Assembly (NCBI GenBank): GCA_963753485.1 | Contig: CAVWCL010000020.1 | Coordinates: forward strand, 186,001 to 250,000 | Direction of reading: 5' to 3' | DNA: 64,000 bases | Origin: CAWDLX01 sp963753485 | GTDB lineage: Bacteria; Actinomycetota; Actinomycetes; Mycobacteriales; Micromonosporaceae | Part shown: positions 8,684 through 16,400 of the stretch, piece after piece | Layout: every line of letters starts with the position of its first letter | How positions within the stretch are numbered: position 1 is the stretch's first letter | Position numbers and translations under genes: made by a program | Notes under the pieces: generated by a model | The model's database searches: none | Told to the model about the DNA's origin: nothing | The model's input: the letters and a program-made list of their open reading frames with translations, nothing else

Positions 8684-8800
8684 ATGTCCAGGCTGACCAG
8701 GTTGAGTCGGTGCCACCGTGGACTGGTCGCCTGCATGGCGGTGCTGGTGGCGGTCTTCGGCGTGCTGACGATGCCGACCCTGGGCGCGGTGCGGACGTGA
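8684..8800 (+). CDS. 38-residue single-helix peptide coupled to NYN gene
   Basis: A short reading frame with a basic N-terminus (MSRLTRLSRCHRG) and one hydrophobic helix (LVACMAVLVAVFGVLTM), ending GAVRT. Its TGA overlaps the GTG of the NYN-domain gene by 4 nt (GTGA), so it may exist mainly to couple translation of that gene, or may be a small membrane peptide or secreted leader. A weak purine-rich AGGGGG lies about 10 nt upstream. No family is recognised. Confidence 0.4.
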   Translation: MSRLTRLSRCHRGLVACMAVLVAVFGVLTMPTLGAVRT

Positions 8801-9195
8801 GCCGACCGGCGCCGTGGCCATTGCTGATCGTCGATGGAGCCAACGTGGTCGGGTCGGTCCCCGACGGTTGGTGGCGCGATCGCGCCGGTGCGGCTCGCCG
8901 GCTACGCGACGCCCTGGCGCCGGTCGCCGAGCGGGGGGTGGCCGATCTGGTCGGTCCGCTCGCGGTCGTGCTCGTGGTCGAGGGTGCCGCCCGCGGGCTG
9001 TCCAGCGCCGGGCCGGTCGAGGTGCGCTCGGCCCCGGGCACCGGCGATGACGAGATCGTGGCCCTGGTCCGCGCGGCCGGCCCGGACGCCGCCCCGGTCG
9101 TCGTCACCGCCGACCGGGCCCTGCGCGAGCGAGTGACCGCCCTCGGGGCCCGGGTACTCGGACCGCGGGTGCTGCCCTATCCGGTGGCGAGGTAG
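8797..9195 (+). CDS. NYN/PIN-like domain protein
   Basis: A 132-residue protein that begins LLIVDGANVVGS, the first acidic motif of NYN (PIN-fold) nucleases, with later Asp residues in GTGDDEIVAL and VVTADRALRERV at the expected places for metal binding. A small RNA-directed nuclease is therefore possible, but activity is inferred. The GTG at 8797 was chosen because it starts one short linker before the domain and overlaps the stop of the 38-residue frame upstream. The open frame further upstream (to 8521) has no conserved sequence. Its stop codon lies within a 30-nt tandem duplication (9186-9245). Confidence 0.75.
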   Translation: MSRPAPWPLLIVDGANVVGSVPDGWWRDRAGAARRLRDALAPVAERGVADLVGPLAVVLVVEGAARGLSSAGPVEVRSAPGTGDDEIVALVRAAGPDAAPVVVTADRALRERVTALGARVLGPRVLPYPVAR

Positions 9196-9245
9196 CGGGC
9201 GCGGCCCTGGCCGGCGGCGAGGTAGCGGGCGCGGCCCTAGCCGGC
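9186..9245. repeat. Two tandem 30-nt units over the 3' ends of convergent genes
   Basis: Units 9186-9215 and 9216-9245 differ at two positions. The first contains the stop codon of the NYN gene and the second the stop codon of the convergent glycosyltransferase gene. It looks like a duplication of the gene end. Confidence 0.75.
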
Positions 9246-10382
9246 GGCCAGGTAGCTGGTGGCGGCCACGGCGGTGCGCCGCCGCTCGCGGTCGGTGATG
9301 AGCTTGCGGTATACGCGCTCGTACCGGTGAGCCATCAGGTCAACCGAGAACGACGTCTGCACGTGGGACACGCACTCGGCCGGGTGCAGATCGGTCACCT
9401 CGTGCAGCGCCTCGGGCAGTTCGGTCTCGTCGACGCAGATGAAGCCGGTCCGGCCGTGCAGGACGATCTCGGGCACCGAGCCGCGCCGCAGTGCGACCAC
9501 CGGCGTGCCGGCTGACATCGCCTCGATCATCACCATGCCGAACGGCTCCTCCCACCGGATCGGCATGAGCAGCGCCCGAGCCGAGGCGAGCAGCGCGTCG
9601 GTGCGTCGGCGGTCGGCGTTGAGCACGAGCTCCACATCGGAGCCGAGCATCGGTGCGATGACCTCGTCCAGGTACTGCCACTCGTCGCGCTGGTTGCACT
9701 TGCCGGCCAGAACCAGCGGCAGATCGGCCTTGCGGCAGGCCTCGATGGCCAGGTCGGGGCCCTTGTCCGGGTCGAATCGACCCAGCCAGAGCACCGGACC
9801 GGTGGACGGCTCCGTCTTCGGCGTACCGTATGGCTCAATTCCATGATGGACGGTCGCGGTCCAGTTCAGGTTGGACGCGATGCGCCGTTGGGAGTGCGAG
9901 ATCGCCACCAGCGCCACGACATCATCCACTCTGGACAGATAGTCGTTGAGCTCGCCGGTTGGCCGGCCGTGGACGGTCACGACCGAGGGGGCCCGCCGCC
10001 GACCGGCGGTGACCGGGCCGACCGTGGTGTGGTCGTGCACGACGTCGAACTTCTCCCGGTCCAGGATCTCGTTCACCTGGGTCACATGGACCAGCTCGGG
10101 CATCGACTCGAGCAGGCGCGGGAACTGCAGGTCGGCATTGGTGCTCACGAAATCGGCCAGCGTGCCGGTGCGCTCGCCGGTGCCGAAGAGGGTGACCGCG
10201 TGCCCGCGTTGGATGAGACCGTCGATGAGGCTGGCGCAGACCTTCTCCAAGCCGCCGTAGCCGGCTGGCGGCACCTCGTACCACGGTGGCATGATCATCG
10301 CTATCCGCAGGTGGGGCGCCGATATGGTGCTGCCTAAGTGATCGCTTGCCGAGTGACCTTTGTGTCCGTTAGTGGACTCCAT
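9237..10382 (-). CDS. Family 4 glycosyltransferase
   Basis: A 381-residue GT-B glycosyltransferase. The N-terminal domain starts LRIAMIMPPWYEVPPAGYGGLEKVC (GG donor loop). The C-terminal nucleotide-sugar domain carries VLWLGRFDPDKGPDLAIEA and the E-x7-E motif EEPFGMVMIEAMSAGTPVV (about residues 285-300). It transfers a sugar from a nucleotide donor to an unknown acceptor in the cytoplasm. The ATG at 10382 has GAGGTGA five bases upstream. It is divergently transcribed from a glycogen-debranching-type enzyme, so a shared role in storage or stress carbohydrate is plausible but not shown. Confidence 0.9.
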   Translation of the reverse strand: MESTNGHKGHSASDHLGSTISAPHLRIAMIMPPWYEVPPAGYGGLEKVCASLIDGLIQRGHAVTLFGTGERTGTLADFVSTNADLQFPRLLESMPELVHVTQVNEILDREKFDVVHDHTTVGPVTAGRRRAPSVVTVHGRPTGELNDYLSRVDDVVALVAISHSQRRIASNLNWTATVHHGIEPYGTPKTEPSTGPVLWLGRFDPDKGPDLAIEACRKADLPLVLAGKCNQRDEWQYLDEVIAPMLGSDVELVLNADRRRTDALLASARALLMPIRWEEPFGMVMIEAMSAGTPVVALRRGSVPEIVLHGRTGFICVDETELPEALHEVTDLHPAECVSHVQTSFSVDLMAHRYERVYRKLITDRERRRTAVAATSYLAAG

Positions 10383-10614
10383 GCTTCACCTCTGCAGGCC
10401 GGCGGACCGGCTATCCGGCCCGTCGCCTTCATCATGACCCAGGTCTGTGCTGACATAGGGTGTTATTACACTAATTGATCGGGTGGGCACCCGGGGCGGG
10501 GCAGTGCCCGGCGCTGTGATCCGGTACGGCAACGTACGAGGTAGCAAAACGCCCCGGTAACAGTCAGGCCCGAGCCGGTATCCCCGGCCCCGCAGCCGGG
10601 CGGAGAGGAGCGGC
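10383..10614. promoter_or_regulatory. Divergent intergenic region with AT-rich inverted repeat
   Basis: 232 nt between the divergent glycosyltransferase and glucosidase genes. The only AT-rich patch (about 10457-10482) holds the inverted repeat GTGTTATTACAC. This is the natural site for divergent promoters and an operator; no confident -35/-10 pair could be assigned. Confidence 0.35.
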
Positions 10615-12651
10615 GTGCCCGATCGCCAGATCAGCATTCTCAGTGGATCTGCCTTTGTCGTCAGTGATCTCCTCGGTGACATCACCAGCGCGACCGGCAA
10701 CCCCAACGGCTTATTCTACCGCGACATGCGCCACCTCTCTCGGTGGCAGCTGCGACTCAACGGCCGCACGCTCGACGTGCTCTCGGCGGAGACGCTGGAG
10801 TACGACGACGCGGTCTTCTTCCTCGTCGAGCCCACCGGCACCATTTATCGCAACCCGCCCATGTCCCTGGTCCGCCGTCGCACGGTGGCCGACGGTATGC
10901 GCGAGCACCTGGAGCTCTACAACCACAGCACACGTCGGGTCGAGGTCGAGCTGTCCATCCTCTTCGACGCCGACTTCGCCGACCTGTTCGAGGTCAAGGA
11001 TGAGCTGGCCAAGACCGGCCACCTCTACCGGCACCGCGACCAGCAGGGCGCCACCCTGGGCTACCACCGTGACGGCATCGGCTTGGATGGTCCGCGGCGC
11101 GCCGACTTCCGCCGGGAGACCTATATCCACGCCCGCGAGGCATTCTTCACCGAGCAGTCGTTGACCTTCCGGGTCTCGCTGGAACCCCGCGAGGTGTGGT
11201 CGGCGACAATCGTGGTCACCGTCGGCACCGCCCGCGACGAACCGCTGCCGCAACGGATGCACCGGCCCGAGATGCCCGCCAGCCTGGACGACTGGCTGGC
11301 GGCAGCCCCCAAAGTGGACACCGACTGGCACGAGCTGCGCCAGATCTACCGTCGCTCGCTTGTGGACCTCGCCGCGCTGCGTTTCTATCCCGAGAGCATG
11401 CCGCAGTGTTCGCTGCCGGCGGCCGGCCTGCCGTGGTTCATGGCGCTGTTCGGCCGGGACAGCCTGCTCACCAGCTACCAGACGCTTCCGTTCGTGCCCG
11501 AACTGGCCCGCACCACGTTGCTCACGCTCGGCGCCCACCAGGCCACCGCATGGGACGACTTCCGCGATGCCGAGCCCGGAAAGATCCTGCACGAGCTGCG
11601 CCACGGGGAACTGGCCTACTTCGGCGAACGCCCGCACTCGCCGTACTTCGGCTCGGCCGATGCGACGCCGCTGTTTCTCATCGTGCTCGACGAGTACGAA
11701 CGCTGGACCGCCGACGCGGAGACGGTCCGCGAGCTCGAAGGGGCCGCCCGGGCCGCGCTGGGCTGGCTGGAGCGCTATGGCGACGCGGACGGCGACGGCT
11801 ACATCGAATACCAGACCCGCAACCACAAGACCGGCCTGGAGAACCAGTGCTGGAAGGACTCGTGGAACTCGATCGTGCACCCCGACGGGCGGATCGCGTC
11901 GCTGCCGCGGGCCACCTGCGAGATCCAGGGTTACGCGTACGACGCCCGGCTGCGCACCGCCCGGCTGGCCCGCGAGGTGTGGGCCGACGAGGCCCTGGCG
12001 GAGCGCCTCGAGCGCGACGCGGCCCGGCTGAAGGAGTCGTTCGACCGGGACTTCTGGCTGCCGGAGGCCGGGTTCTACGCGCTGGCGCTGGACGGGGACA
12101 AGAAGCCGGTGCCGACGCTCACCTCGAACATCGGCCATCTGCTCTGGAGCGGCATCGTCGCCGACGAGCGGGTGGAGGCCGTGGTCGGTCACCTCGCCGA
12201 CGAGCGGATGTTCTCCGGGTGGGGCATCCGCACGCTCGCCGACGGGCAGCCGGCGTACAACCCGATCGAGTACCACAACGGGACCGTGTGGCCGCATGAC
12301 ACCGCTCTGATCGCCGCCGGCCTGGCCCGCTATGGGCGCCGCCAGGACGCGAACCGGCTCGCGGTGGCGCTGATGGACGCGGCGAGCCACTTCGCCTACC
12401 GGCTGCCGGAGGCCTTCGCCGGCTACGACCGGGCGGCGACCCGGGTGCCGGTGCCCTATCCGACCGCGTGCTCGCCCCAGGCCTGGTCGGCCGGGGCGCC
12501 GTTGCTGTTGTTGCGGCTCATGCTCGGCCTGGAGCCGACGGCGACCGCGCTGACCGTGCGGCCATACCTGCCGGTCGAGGTGAGCCGGTTGATCGTGCGG
12601 GGTCTGCCGGGCCGGTGGGGCCACAGCGACGCGGTGGCATTGCGAGAGTGA
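10615..12651 (+). CDS. Amylo-alpha-1,6-glucosidase / glycogen debranching-type enzyme
   Basis: A 678-residue protein. Residues 1-215 form the beta-rich N-terminal glycogen debranching domain (FVVSDLLGDITS, GLFYRDMRHLSRWQL), and residues 250-670 the (alpha/alpha)6-barrel glucosidase domain (LPWFMALFGRDSLLTSYQTL, YIEYQTRNHKTGLENQCWKDSW, YHNGTVWPHDTALIA), where the Asp of GRDSLL and Glu/Asp residues near YHNGTVWPHD line the active site. It probably hydrolyses alpha-glucosidic bonds in the cytoplasm; bond specificity cannot be told from sequence. GTG at 10615 has GGAGAGGAG upstream. Its TGA stop is part of the first unit of the hairpin array. Confidence 0.88.
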   Translation: MPDRQISILSGSAFVVSDLLGDITSATGNPNGLFYRDMRHLSRWQLRLNGRTLDVLSAETLEYDDAVFFLVEPTGTIYRNPPMSLVRRRTVADGMREHLELYNHSTRRVEVELSILFDADFADLFEVKDELAKTGHLYRHRDQQGATLGYHRDGIGLDGPRRADFRRETYIHAREAFFTEQSLTFRVSLEPREVWSATIVVTVGTARDEPLPQRMHRPEMPASLDDWLAAAPKVDTDWHELRQIYRRSLVDLAALRFYPESMPQCSLPAAGLPWFMALFGRDSLLTSYQTLPFVPELARTTLLTLGAHQATAWDDFRDAEPGKILHELRHGELAYFGERPHSPYFGSADATPLFLIVLDEYERWTADAETVRELEGAARAALGWLERYGDADGDGYIEYQTRNHKTGLENQCWKDSWNSIVHPDGRIASLPRATCEIQGYAYDARLRTARLAREVWADEALAERLERDAARLKESFDRDFWLPEAGFYALALDGDKKPVPTLTSNIGHLLWSGIVADERVEAVVGHLADERMFSGWGIRTLADGQPAYNPIEYHNGTVWPHDTALIAAGLARYGRRQDANRLAVALMDAASHFAYRLPEAFAGYDRAATRVPVPYPTACSPQAWSAGAPLLLLRLMLGLEPTATALTVRPYLPVEVSRLIVRGLPGRWGHSDAVALRE

Positions 12652-12812
12652 TCGGCAACGCCCCGTTGGGCGTTGCGCAGGTGATCGGCAACGCCCCGTT
12701 GGGCGTTGCGCAGGTGATCGGCAACGCCCCGTTGGGCGTTGCGCAGGTGATCGGCAACGCCCCGTTGGGCGTTGCGCAGGTGATCGGCAACGCCCCGTTG
12801 GGCGTTGCGCAG
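12648..12812. repeat. Five tandem 33-nt units, each a perfect hairpin
   Basis: Five identical 33-nt units start at 12648, 12681, 12714, 12747 and 12780, followed by nine bases of a sixth (GTGATCGCT). Each has a 9-bp perfect stem (GCAACGCCC / GGGCGTTGC) closed by a CGTT loop. The first unit supplies the TGA stop of the glucosidase gene. The array fills the gap between that gene and the convergent GAF-ANTAR gene, and could act as a terminator or 3' RNA-stability element for either. It is not CRISPR: the units abut without spacers. Confidence 0.95.
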
Positions 12813-12822
12813 GTGATCGCTA

Positions 12823-13548
12823 TCAGCCCGGCGTTCCCCGGTCGCCCACGGTCTGGACCAGCCGTTCGGCGACCGCCGGCAAGCCCACGCCGAGGTGGGT
12901 GGCGGCGTCGTGCAGGTGGCGCAGCGCCTGCTCCGGCGGGCAGCCCCGCTGCGCCATGACAATGCCGATGGCCCGCTCGACGGTCGCGTCGCGCGGCGCG
13001 TCGAACGCCTGCGCGAGCAGGTTCGCATGGCTGAACTGCTCGCGGCGTACCCGTAGCAGCAGGCTCGAGTGGTCGGCCACCAGCATGGCGATGATCGGCA
13101 CATGGTCGGTCAGCGCGTGCGGACGGTCGGCGTACAGGTTGACCGCGCCGAGGGTGAGGGTGTCGATGTCGAAGGGGTAGGAGAGGACACCGTTGACGCC
13201 GTGCCGCCCGGCGGCGGCGGTCCACAGCGGCCACCGCGGCTCGGCCCGCAGATCCTGGCTGACCACGATGTCGCGGGCGCGGATGGCCCCCATGCAGGGG
13301 CCGTCACCGTCACAGTGTTGGATCTCGTCGAGCACCTCCGACGGCATTCCGTCCGAGGCGAAGGTGGCCGGCTCGCCCTCGGCGACGATCGCGATCCCGC
13401 AGCGCACGTGGGCGGGGAGCAGGTCGGCCATCGCCTTGGCCATGCCGTCAACGGCCTCGGCCAGGCTGGTCGCCGACGTGATCAGCGCGGTGATCTCCTT
13501 CAGGCCGGCGACGATCTCTACCAGGTGGGACGTGTTCTCGGCATCCAC
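12823..13548 (-). CDS. GAF and ANTAR domain antitermination regulator
   Basis: A 241-residue protein. The GAF domain spans about residues 15-165 (TSATSLAEAVDGMAKAMADLL, VLSYPFDIDTLTLGAVNLYADRP) and the C-terminal ANTAR domain about 175-235 (FDAPRDATVERAIGIVMAQRGCPPEQALRHL). ANTAR domains bind paired RNA hairpins and prevent transcription termination; the GAF domain would sense a ligand. The GTG at 13548 is preceded at 8 nt by GGGGAGGA, much better than the far upstream ATG at 13662. It is divergent from the kinase gene and its 3' end abuts the hairpin array. Confidence 0.9.
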   Translation of the reverse strand: MDAENTSHLVEIVAGLKEITALITSATSLAEAVDGMAKAMADLLPAHVRCGIAIVAEGEPATFASDGMPSEVLDEIQHCDGDGPCMGAIRARDIVVSQDLRAEPRWPLWTAAAGRHGVNGVLSYPFDIDTLTLGAVNLYADRPHALTDHVPIIAMLVADHSSLLLRVRREQFSHANLLAQAFDAPRDATVERAIGIVMAQRGCPPEQALRHLHDAATHLGVGLPAVAERLVQTVGDRGTPG

Positions 13549-13695
13549 CCGGACATCCTCCCCTCCCGAACCGGATGAAGGGTACCCACCGCAAGGATAG
13601 GTCGAAACTGTCCCCGCCCGGCTGGCCCCAGCTTCCCCGTCGCCCTCGTTGCCGTCCTGCACTATCTTGGGTTTTGGGCGGCTGCTGGGGGGTCA

Positions 13696-15381
13696 ATGTC
13701 TGATTCACGCAGGCTGGTCGCCGAGCGATATCGGCTGATGAGCCAGATCGGTAGCGGCGGGATGGGCCGGGTGTGGCTCGCCCGCGATGAGATGCTGCAC
13801 CGGGACGTGGCGATCAAGGAAGTCGTGCTGCCCGTCGGCCTCACCGACGCCGAGCGCGCCGAGCTGGTCGAGCGCACGCTGCGGGAGGCCCGGGCGGCCG
13901 GGCGGCTCAGCCACCCGAACGTGGTCGCCATCTACGACGTGGTGACCTACCAGGACCGCCCCTGGATCGTCATGGAGTTCGTCCCGTCGCGCTCGCTCTA
14001 CCAGGTGATCCGCGAAGACGGTCCGCTACCACCGAAGCGGGTGGCCGAGATCGGCCTGCACGTGCTGGCCGCGCTGCAGGCCGCGCACCGGGCGGGCGTG
14101 TGGCACCGCGATGTCAAGCCGGGCAACGTCCTGCTGGCCACCGATGGCCGGGTCGTGCTCACCGACTTCGGGTTGGCCGCGTTCCAGGGCGACGACAGCG
14201 CCACCCGGTCGGGGCTCATTCTCGGCTCGGCCCAGTACATCTCGCCGGAGCGGGCCCGCGACGGCGCCTCTGGACCCGCGTCCGACATGTGGTCACTCGG
14301 TGCCACCCTCTACGCCGCGGTCGAGGGGCGCTCGCCGTACGCGCGCGAGACCTCGATGCAGACGCTGACCGCGCTCGCCACCGCCCCGCCGGACACACCG
14401 CGACGGGCCGGGCCGCTGCGCGGTGTGCTCATCGGCCTGCTGCGCAAGAACCCCAAACACCGCTTCAACGGGGCCGAGACCGAGAAGATGCTGCGCCGGG
14501 TGGTGGCCGGCGAGGTCAAGCCCCGCGGGCGGGCGCCACGGCCGCGCGAGGCCCCGGACGACCTGGCCGAGGTGCCGGCCGCCCACTGGCTCGGCGCCGA
14601 GGTGCCGCCGGGCCGGGTGGCCCAGGCCCTGGTGCTCAACCGGCAGCCGGCCGGCCATCTGCGCACCGTCACCGAGGAGACCGCCCGCTATCGCCGGCGG
14701 GGCTCGAAGCGCTGGCTGTGGCTGGTCGCGGCGACGATCGCCGCGCTCGGCATCGCCGCCGGCACGGTCGCGCTCACGTCGCGGGACCGGCCCGTGGTCG
14801 GCGCGGGCGCCCAGCCCACGCCGAGCCGGGAACCGTCCCCGCTCACCCCGGCCGCCGGCGTCCAGGCCTGCGCGGCCGCACCGGATAACGCTGGCCAGCC
14901 AGTCCTTGGCGTGGCCAAGCCGTCAAAGGCGCCCTGGCAAGTCCTGGAAGGCTGGACGGTTTACACCGACTCGTCCGGATTTTTCATTGCCGTGCCCACG
15001 GGGTGGCGAACCTGGCGGGACGGTGCCCTGCTCTGCTTCCGCGATCCGCTGAGCCTTCGGGCGGCCGCGGTCATCTCGAACGGCGCGCTGAGCGGAAGCG
15101 CCTACGACCTGTTGAACTCGACCGTGCCGGGCTGGGAACAGGCCGCCAAACTGGTTGATTACCAACAAATCGGTCTGCGCAAACGAATGGTCGGCGACGA
15201 CGGCGCCGAGCTCGAGTACACCTACAAGGGCGGCCATGGCCTGGGCATGCACGGGATGACCTTGATGCAGCGCAGCGCCGGCCAGGTGTACCAACTGTGC
15301 TGGTTGAGCACCGACTATGCCTGGCCGTCGGAGCAGGGGCTGGTGCGCCTTTTCCAACCCAGCTTCGGCTTGGCCCAATGA
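13696..15381 (+). CDS. Membrane-anchored Ser/Thr protein kinase (PknB type)
   Basis: A 561-residue protein. The Hanks-type kinase domain spans residues 11-270: Gly-rich loop IGSGGMGRVW, Lys in DVAIKEV, catalytic loop WHRDVKPGNVLL, DFG in LTDFGLA and SPE in YISPERA. A basic juxtamembrane region, one membrane helix (about 335-357) and an extracellular domain (about 400-561) follow. The outer domain, with GWTVYTDSSGFFIAVPTGW, is not a PASTA repeat; it may sense a surface signal. It is likely to phosphorylate cytoplasmic proteins. The cold-shock promoter lies within its last codons. Confidence 0.93.
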   Translation: MSDSRRLVAERYRLMSQIGSGGMGRVWLARDEMLHRDVAIKEVVLPVGLTDAERAELVERTLREARAAGRLSHPNVVAIYDVVTYQDRPWIVMEFVPSRSLYQVIREDGPLPPKRVAEIGLHVLAALQAAHRAGVWHRDVKPGNVLLATDGRVVLTDFGLAAFQGDDSATRSGLILGSAQYISPERARDGASGPASDMWSLGATLYAAVEGRSPYARETSMQTLTALATAPPDTPRRAGPLRGVLIGLLRKNPKHRFNGAETEKMLRRVVAGEVKPRGRAPRPREAPDDLAEVPAAHWLGAEVPPGRVAQALVLNRQPAGHLRTVTEETARYRRRGSKRWLWLVAATIAALGIAAGTVALTSRDRPVVGAGAQPTPSREPSPLTPAAGVQACAAAPDNAGQPVLGVAKPSKAPWQVLEGWTVYTDSSGFFIAVPTGWRTWRDGALLCFRDPLSLRAAAVISNGALSGSAYDLLNSTVPGWEQAAKLVDYQQIGLRKRMVGDDGAELEYTYKGGHGLGMHGMTLMQRSAGQVYQLCWLSTDYAWPSEQGLVRLFQPSFGLAQ

Positions 15382-15397
15382 CCCCGCCGTGTATACT
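15370..15397 (+). promoter_or_regulatory. Putative promoter of the cold-shock gene
   Basis: TTGGCC (15370-15375) and TATACT (15392-15397) are separated by 16 nt, close to a housekeeping sigma consensus. Transcription would start near 15404, giving a 5' leader of about 150 nt, as is common for cold-shock genes. Confidence 0.55.
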
Positions 15398-15480
15398 TGC
15401 GGCGGTTTGGTGCATGTGTGTGTGACCTCATGCGGTGAACGACATTCGCCGCAGTCCGTGTTCTCTCCCGTTGGGATGGA

Positions 15481-15508
15481 CCGGGGGCGCGATCGAGCAT
15501 GCCCCCGG
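15481..15508 (+). promoter_or_regulatory. Hairpin in the cold-shock 5' leader
   Basis: CCGGGGGC (15481-15488) pairs perfectly with GCCCCCGG (15501-15508) around a 12-nt loop, about 45 nt before the start codon. It may take part in temperature-dependent folding of the leader. Confidence 0.5.
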
Positions 15509-15552
15509 ACGCGCAGGGTGCGTGTTCGCGTGAGAACCAATGAGGAGAGGTT

Positions 15553-15756
15553 ATGGCGCAGGGAACGGTGAAGTGGTTCAACGCTGAGAAGGGCTACGGC
15601 TTCATCAGCACGGACAACGGAGGCGACGACGTCTTCGTCCACTTCAGCGCTATCCAGTCGGACGGATACCGTTCGCTCGAAGAGAACCAGCGGGTCGAGT
15701 TTGAGGTCGCTCGCGGCCCGAAGGGCCCGCAGGCGGAGTCCGTTCGCGTCATCTGA
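15553..15756 (+). CDS. Cold-shock domain protein
   Basis: A 67-residue CspA-type single-stranded nucleic acid binding protein. Both RNA-binding motifs are intact: KGYGFIS (RNP1) and VFVHFSAI (RNP2), with the usual GTVKWFNAEKGYG start. It acts as an RNA chaperone in the cytoplasm. GAGGAGAGGTT before the ATG is a strong ribosome site. A long leader precedes it and a perfect 14-bp hairpin follows it. Confidence 0.98.
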   Translation: MAQGTVKWFNAEKGYGFISTDNGGDDVFVHFSAIQSDGYRSLEENQRVEFEVARGPKGPQAESVRVI

Positions 15757-15776
15757 GCGACCGGCGCAGAGCCGAA

Positions 15777-15807
15777 ATGGGGTACCACGCACCGCGTGGT
15801 ACCCCAT
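15777..15807. terminator. Bidirectional hairpin terminator after the cold-shock gene
   Basis: A perfect 14-bp stem (ATGGGGTACCACGC and its complement) with an ACC loop, 20 nt after the cold-shock stop and 10 nt before the stop of the convergent DUF3806 gene. There is no U tract, as is usual for actinomycete terminators. Confidence 0.8.
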
Positions 15808-15817
15808 CGGTGTCTGA

Positions 15818-16255
15818 TCACCCCGATGCCCGGCGGGCGGTCGCAGCGTCCCGCACGATCTCATCGACGACCGCGCGCAGGAACGTCGGCATCCGGCTGG
15901 CGTAGCGCTGCGCGACCAGGTCGGCCGGGTAGATCAGCACGTCGGCGGTGTCAGGAAGGCCGTGGACGGCCAGGTCGGAGCCGTCCGCGTCGGTGGCCAC
16001 CACCCACCCGAAATCGGGCATCGCCTCCACGACCGCCTGGCCGAGGTAGACCGCGACCGCGTTGAGGACCGGTTCGGGATCTTCCGGATCGACGCTCTGC
16101 CGGTCCAGCCAGGAACTCCAGGCGTGGTCGAGCCCGTCGAGGCCGCCGCCGGTGCGGGCCGAACCGTAATCGGCGAGGAACTGCATCGCCGCGTCGAGCT
16201 GGGAGCGGATCCAGTCGGCCTCGGCGTCGGTGAGGGGAGTCAGCGTCGCTTCCAC
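15818..16255 (-). CDS. DUF3806 domain protein
   Basis: A 145-residue acidic protein that fits the DUF3806 family (ADWIRSQLDAAMQFLADYG at the start, LGQAVVEAMPDFGWVVATDADGSDLAVHG in the middle). The function is unknown; related proteins are stand-alone cytoplasmic proteins. The GTG at 16255 has no Shine-Dalgarno but lies 6 nt after TAGAGT, so leaderless translation is likely. Confidence 0.8.
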   Translation of the reverse strand: MEATLTPLTDAEADWIRSQLDAAMQFLADYGSARTGGGLDGLDHAWSSWLDRQSVDPEDPEPVLNAVAVYLGQAVVEAMPDFGWVVATDADGSDLAVHGLPDTADVLIYPADLVAQRYASRMPTFLRAVVDEIVRDAATARRASG

Positions 16256-16261
16256 GCCCGC

Positions 16262-16267
16262 ACTCTA
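16262..16267 (-). promoter_or_regulatory. Putative -10 box of leaderless DUF3806 gene
   Basis: TAGAGT on the minus strand, six bases before the GTG start at 16255. Confidence 0.45.
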
Positions 16268-16400
16268 ACCGCCCGCCGCACCGGCCGCCGGTCGCCGGAC
16301 CGAGGGCCGGTCCGGCGACCGTCCGAAGCGGACGGTTGGGACCGCGTAGACTACCGGCCTGGGTCGGCCGGCCGGGAGGCGACGAAGGGGAGTGACCGCC

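Noticed and set aside
12648..12812. Canonical ANTAR target RNA
   Set aside because: The described target needs hexanucleotide loops; here loops are four bases, so only a speculative link is kept.
12456..13103. Minus-strand frame with repeated VADHLRNAQRG
   Set aside because: The repeat protein is just the translation of the 33-nt hairpin array; the GAF-ANTAR gene occupies the real frame nearby.
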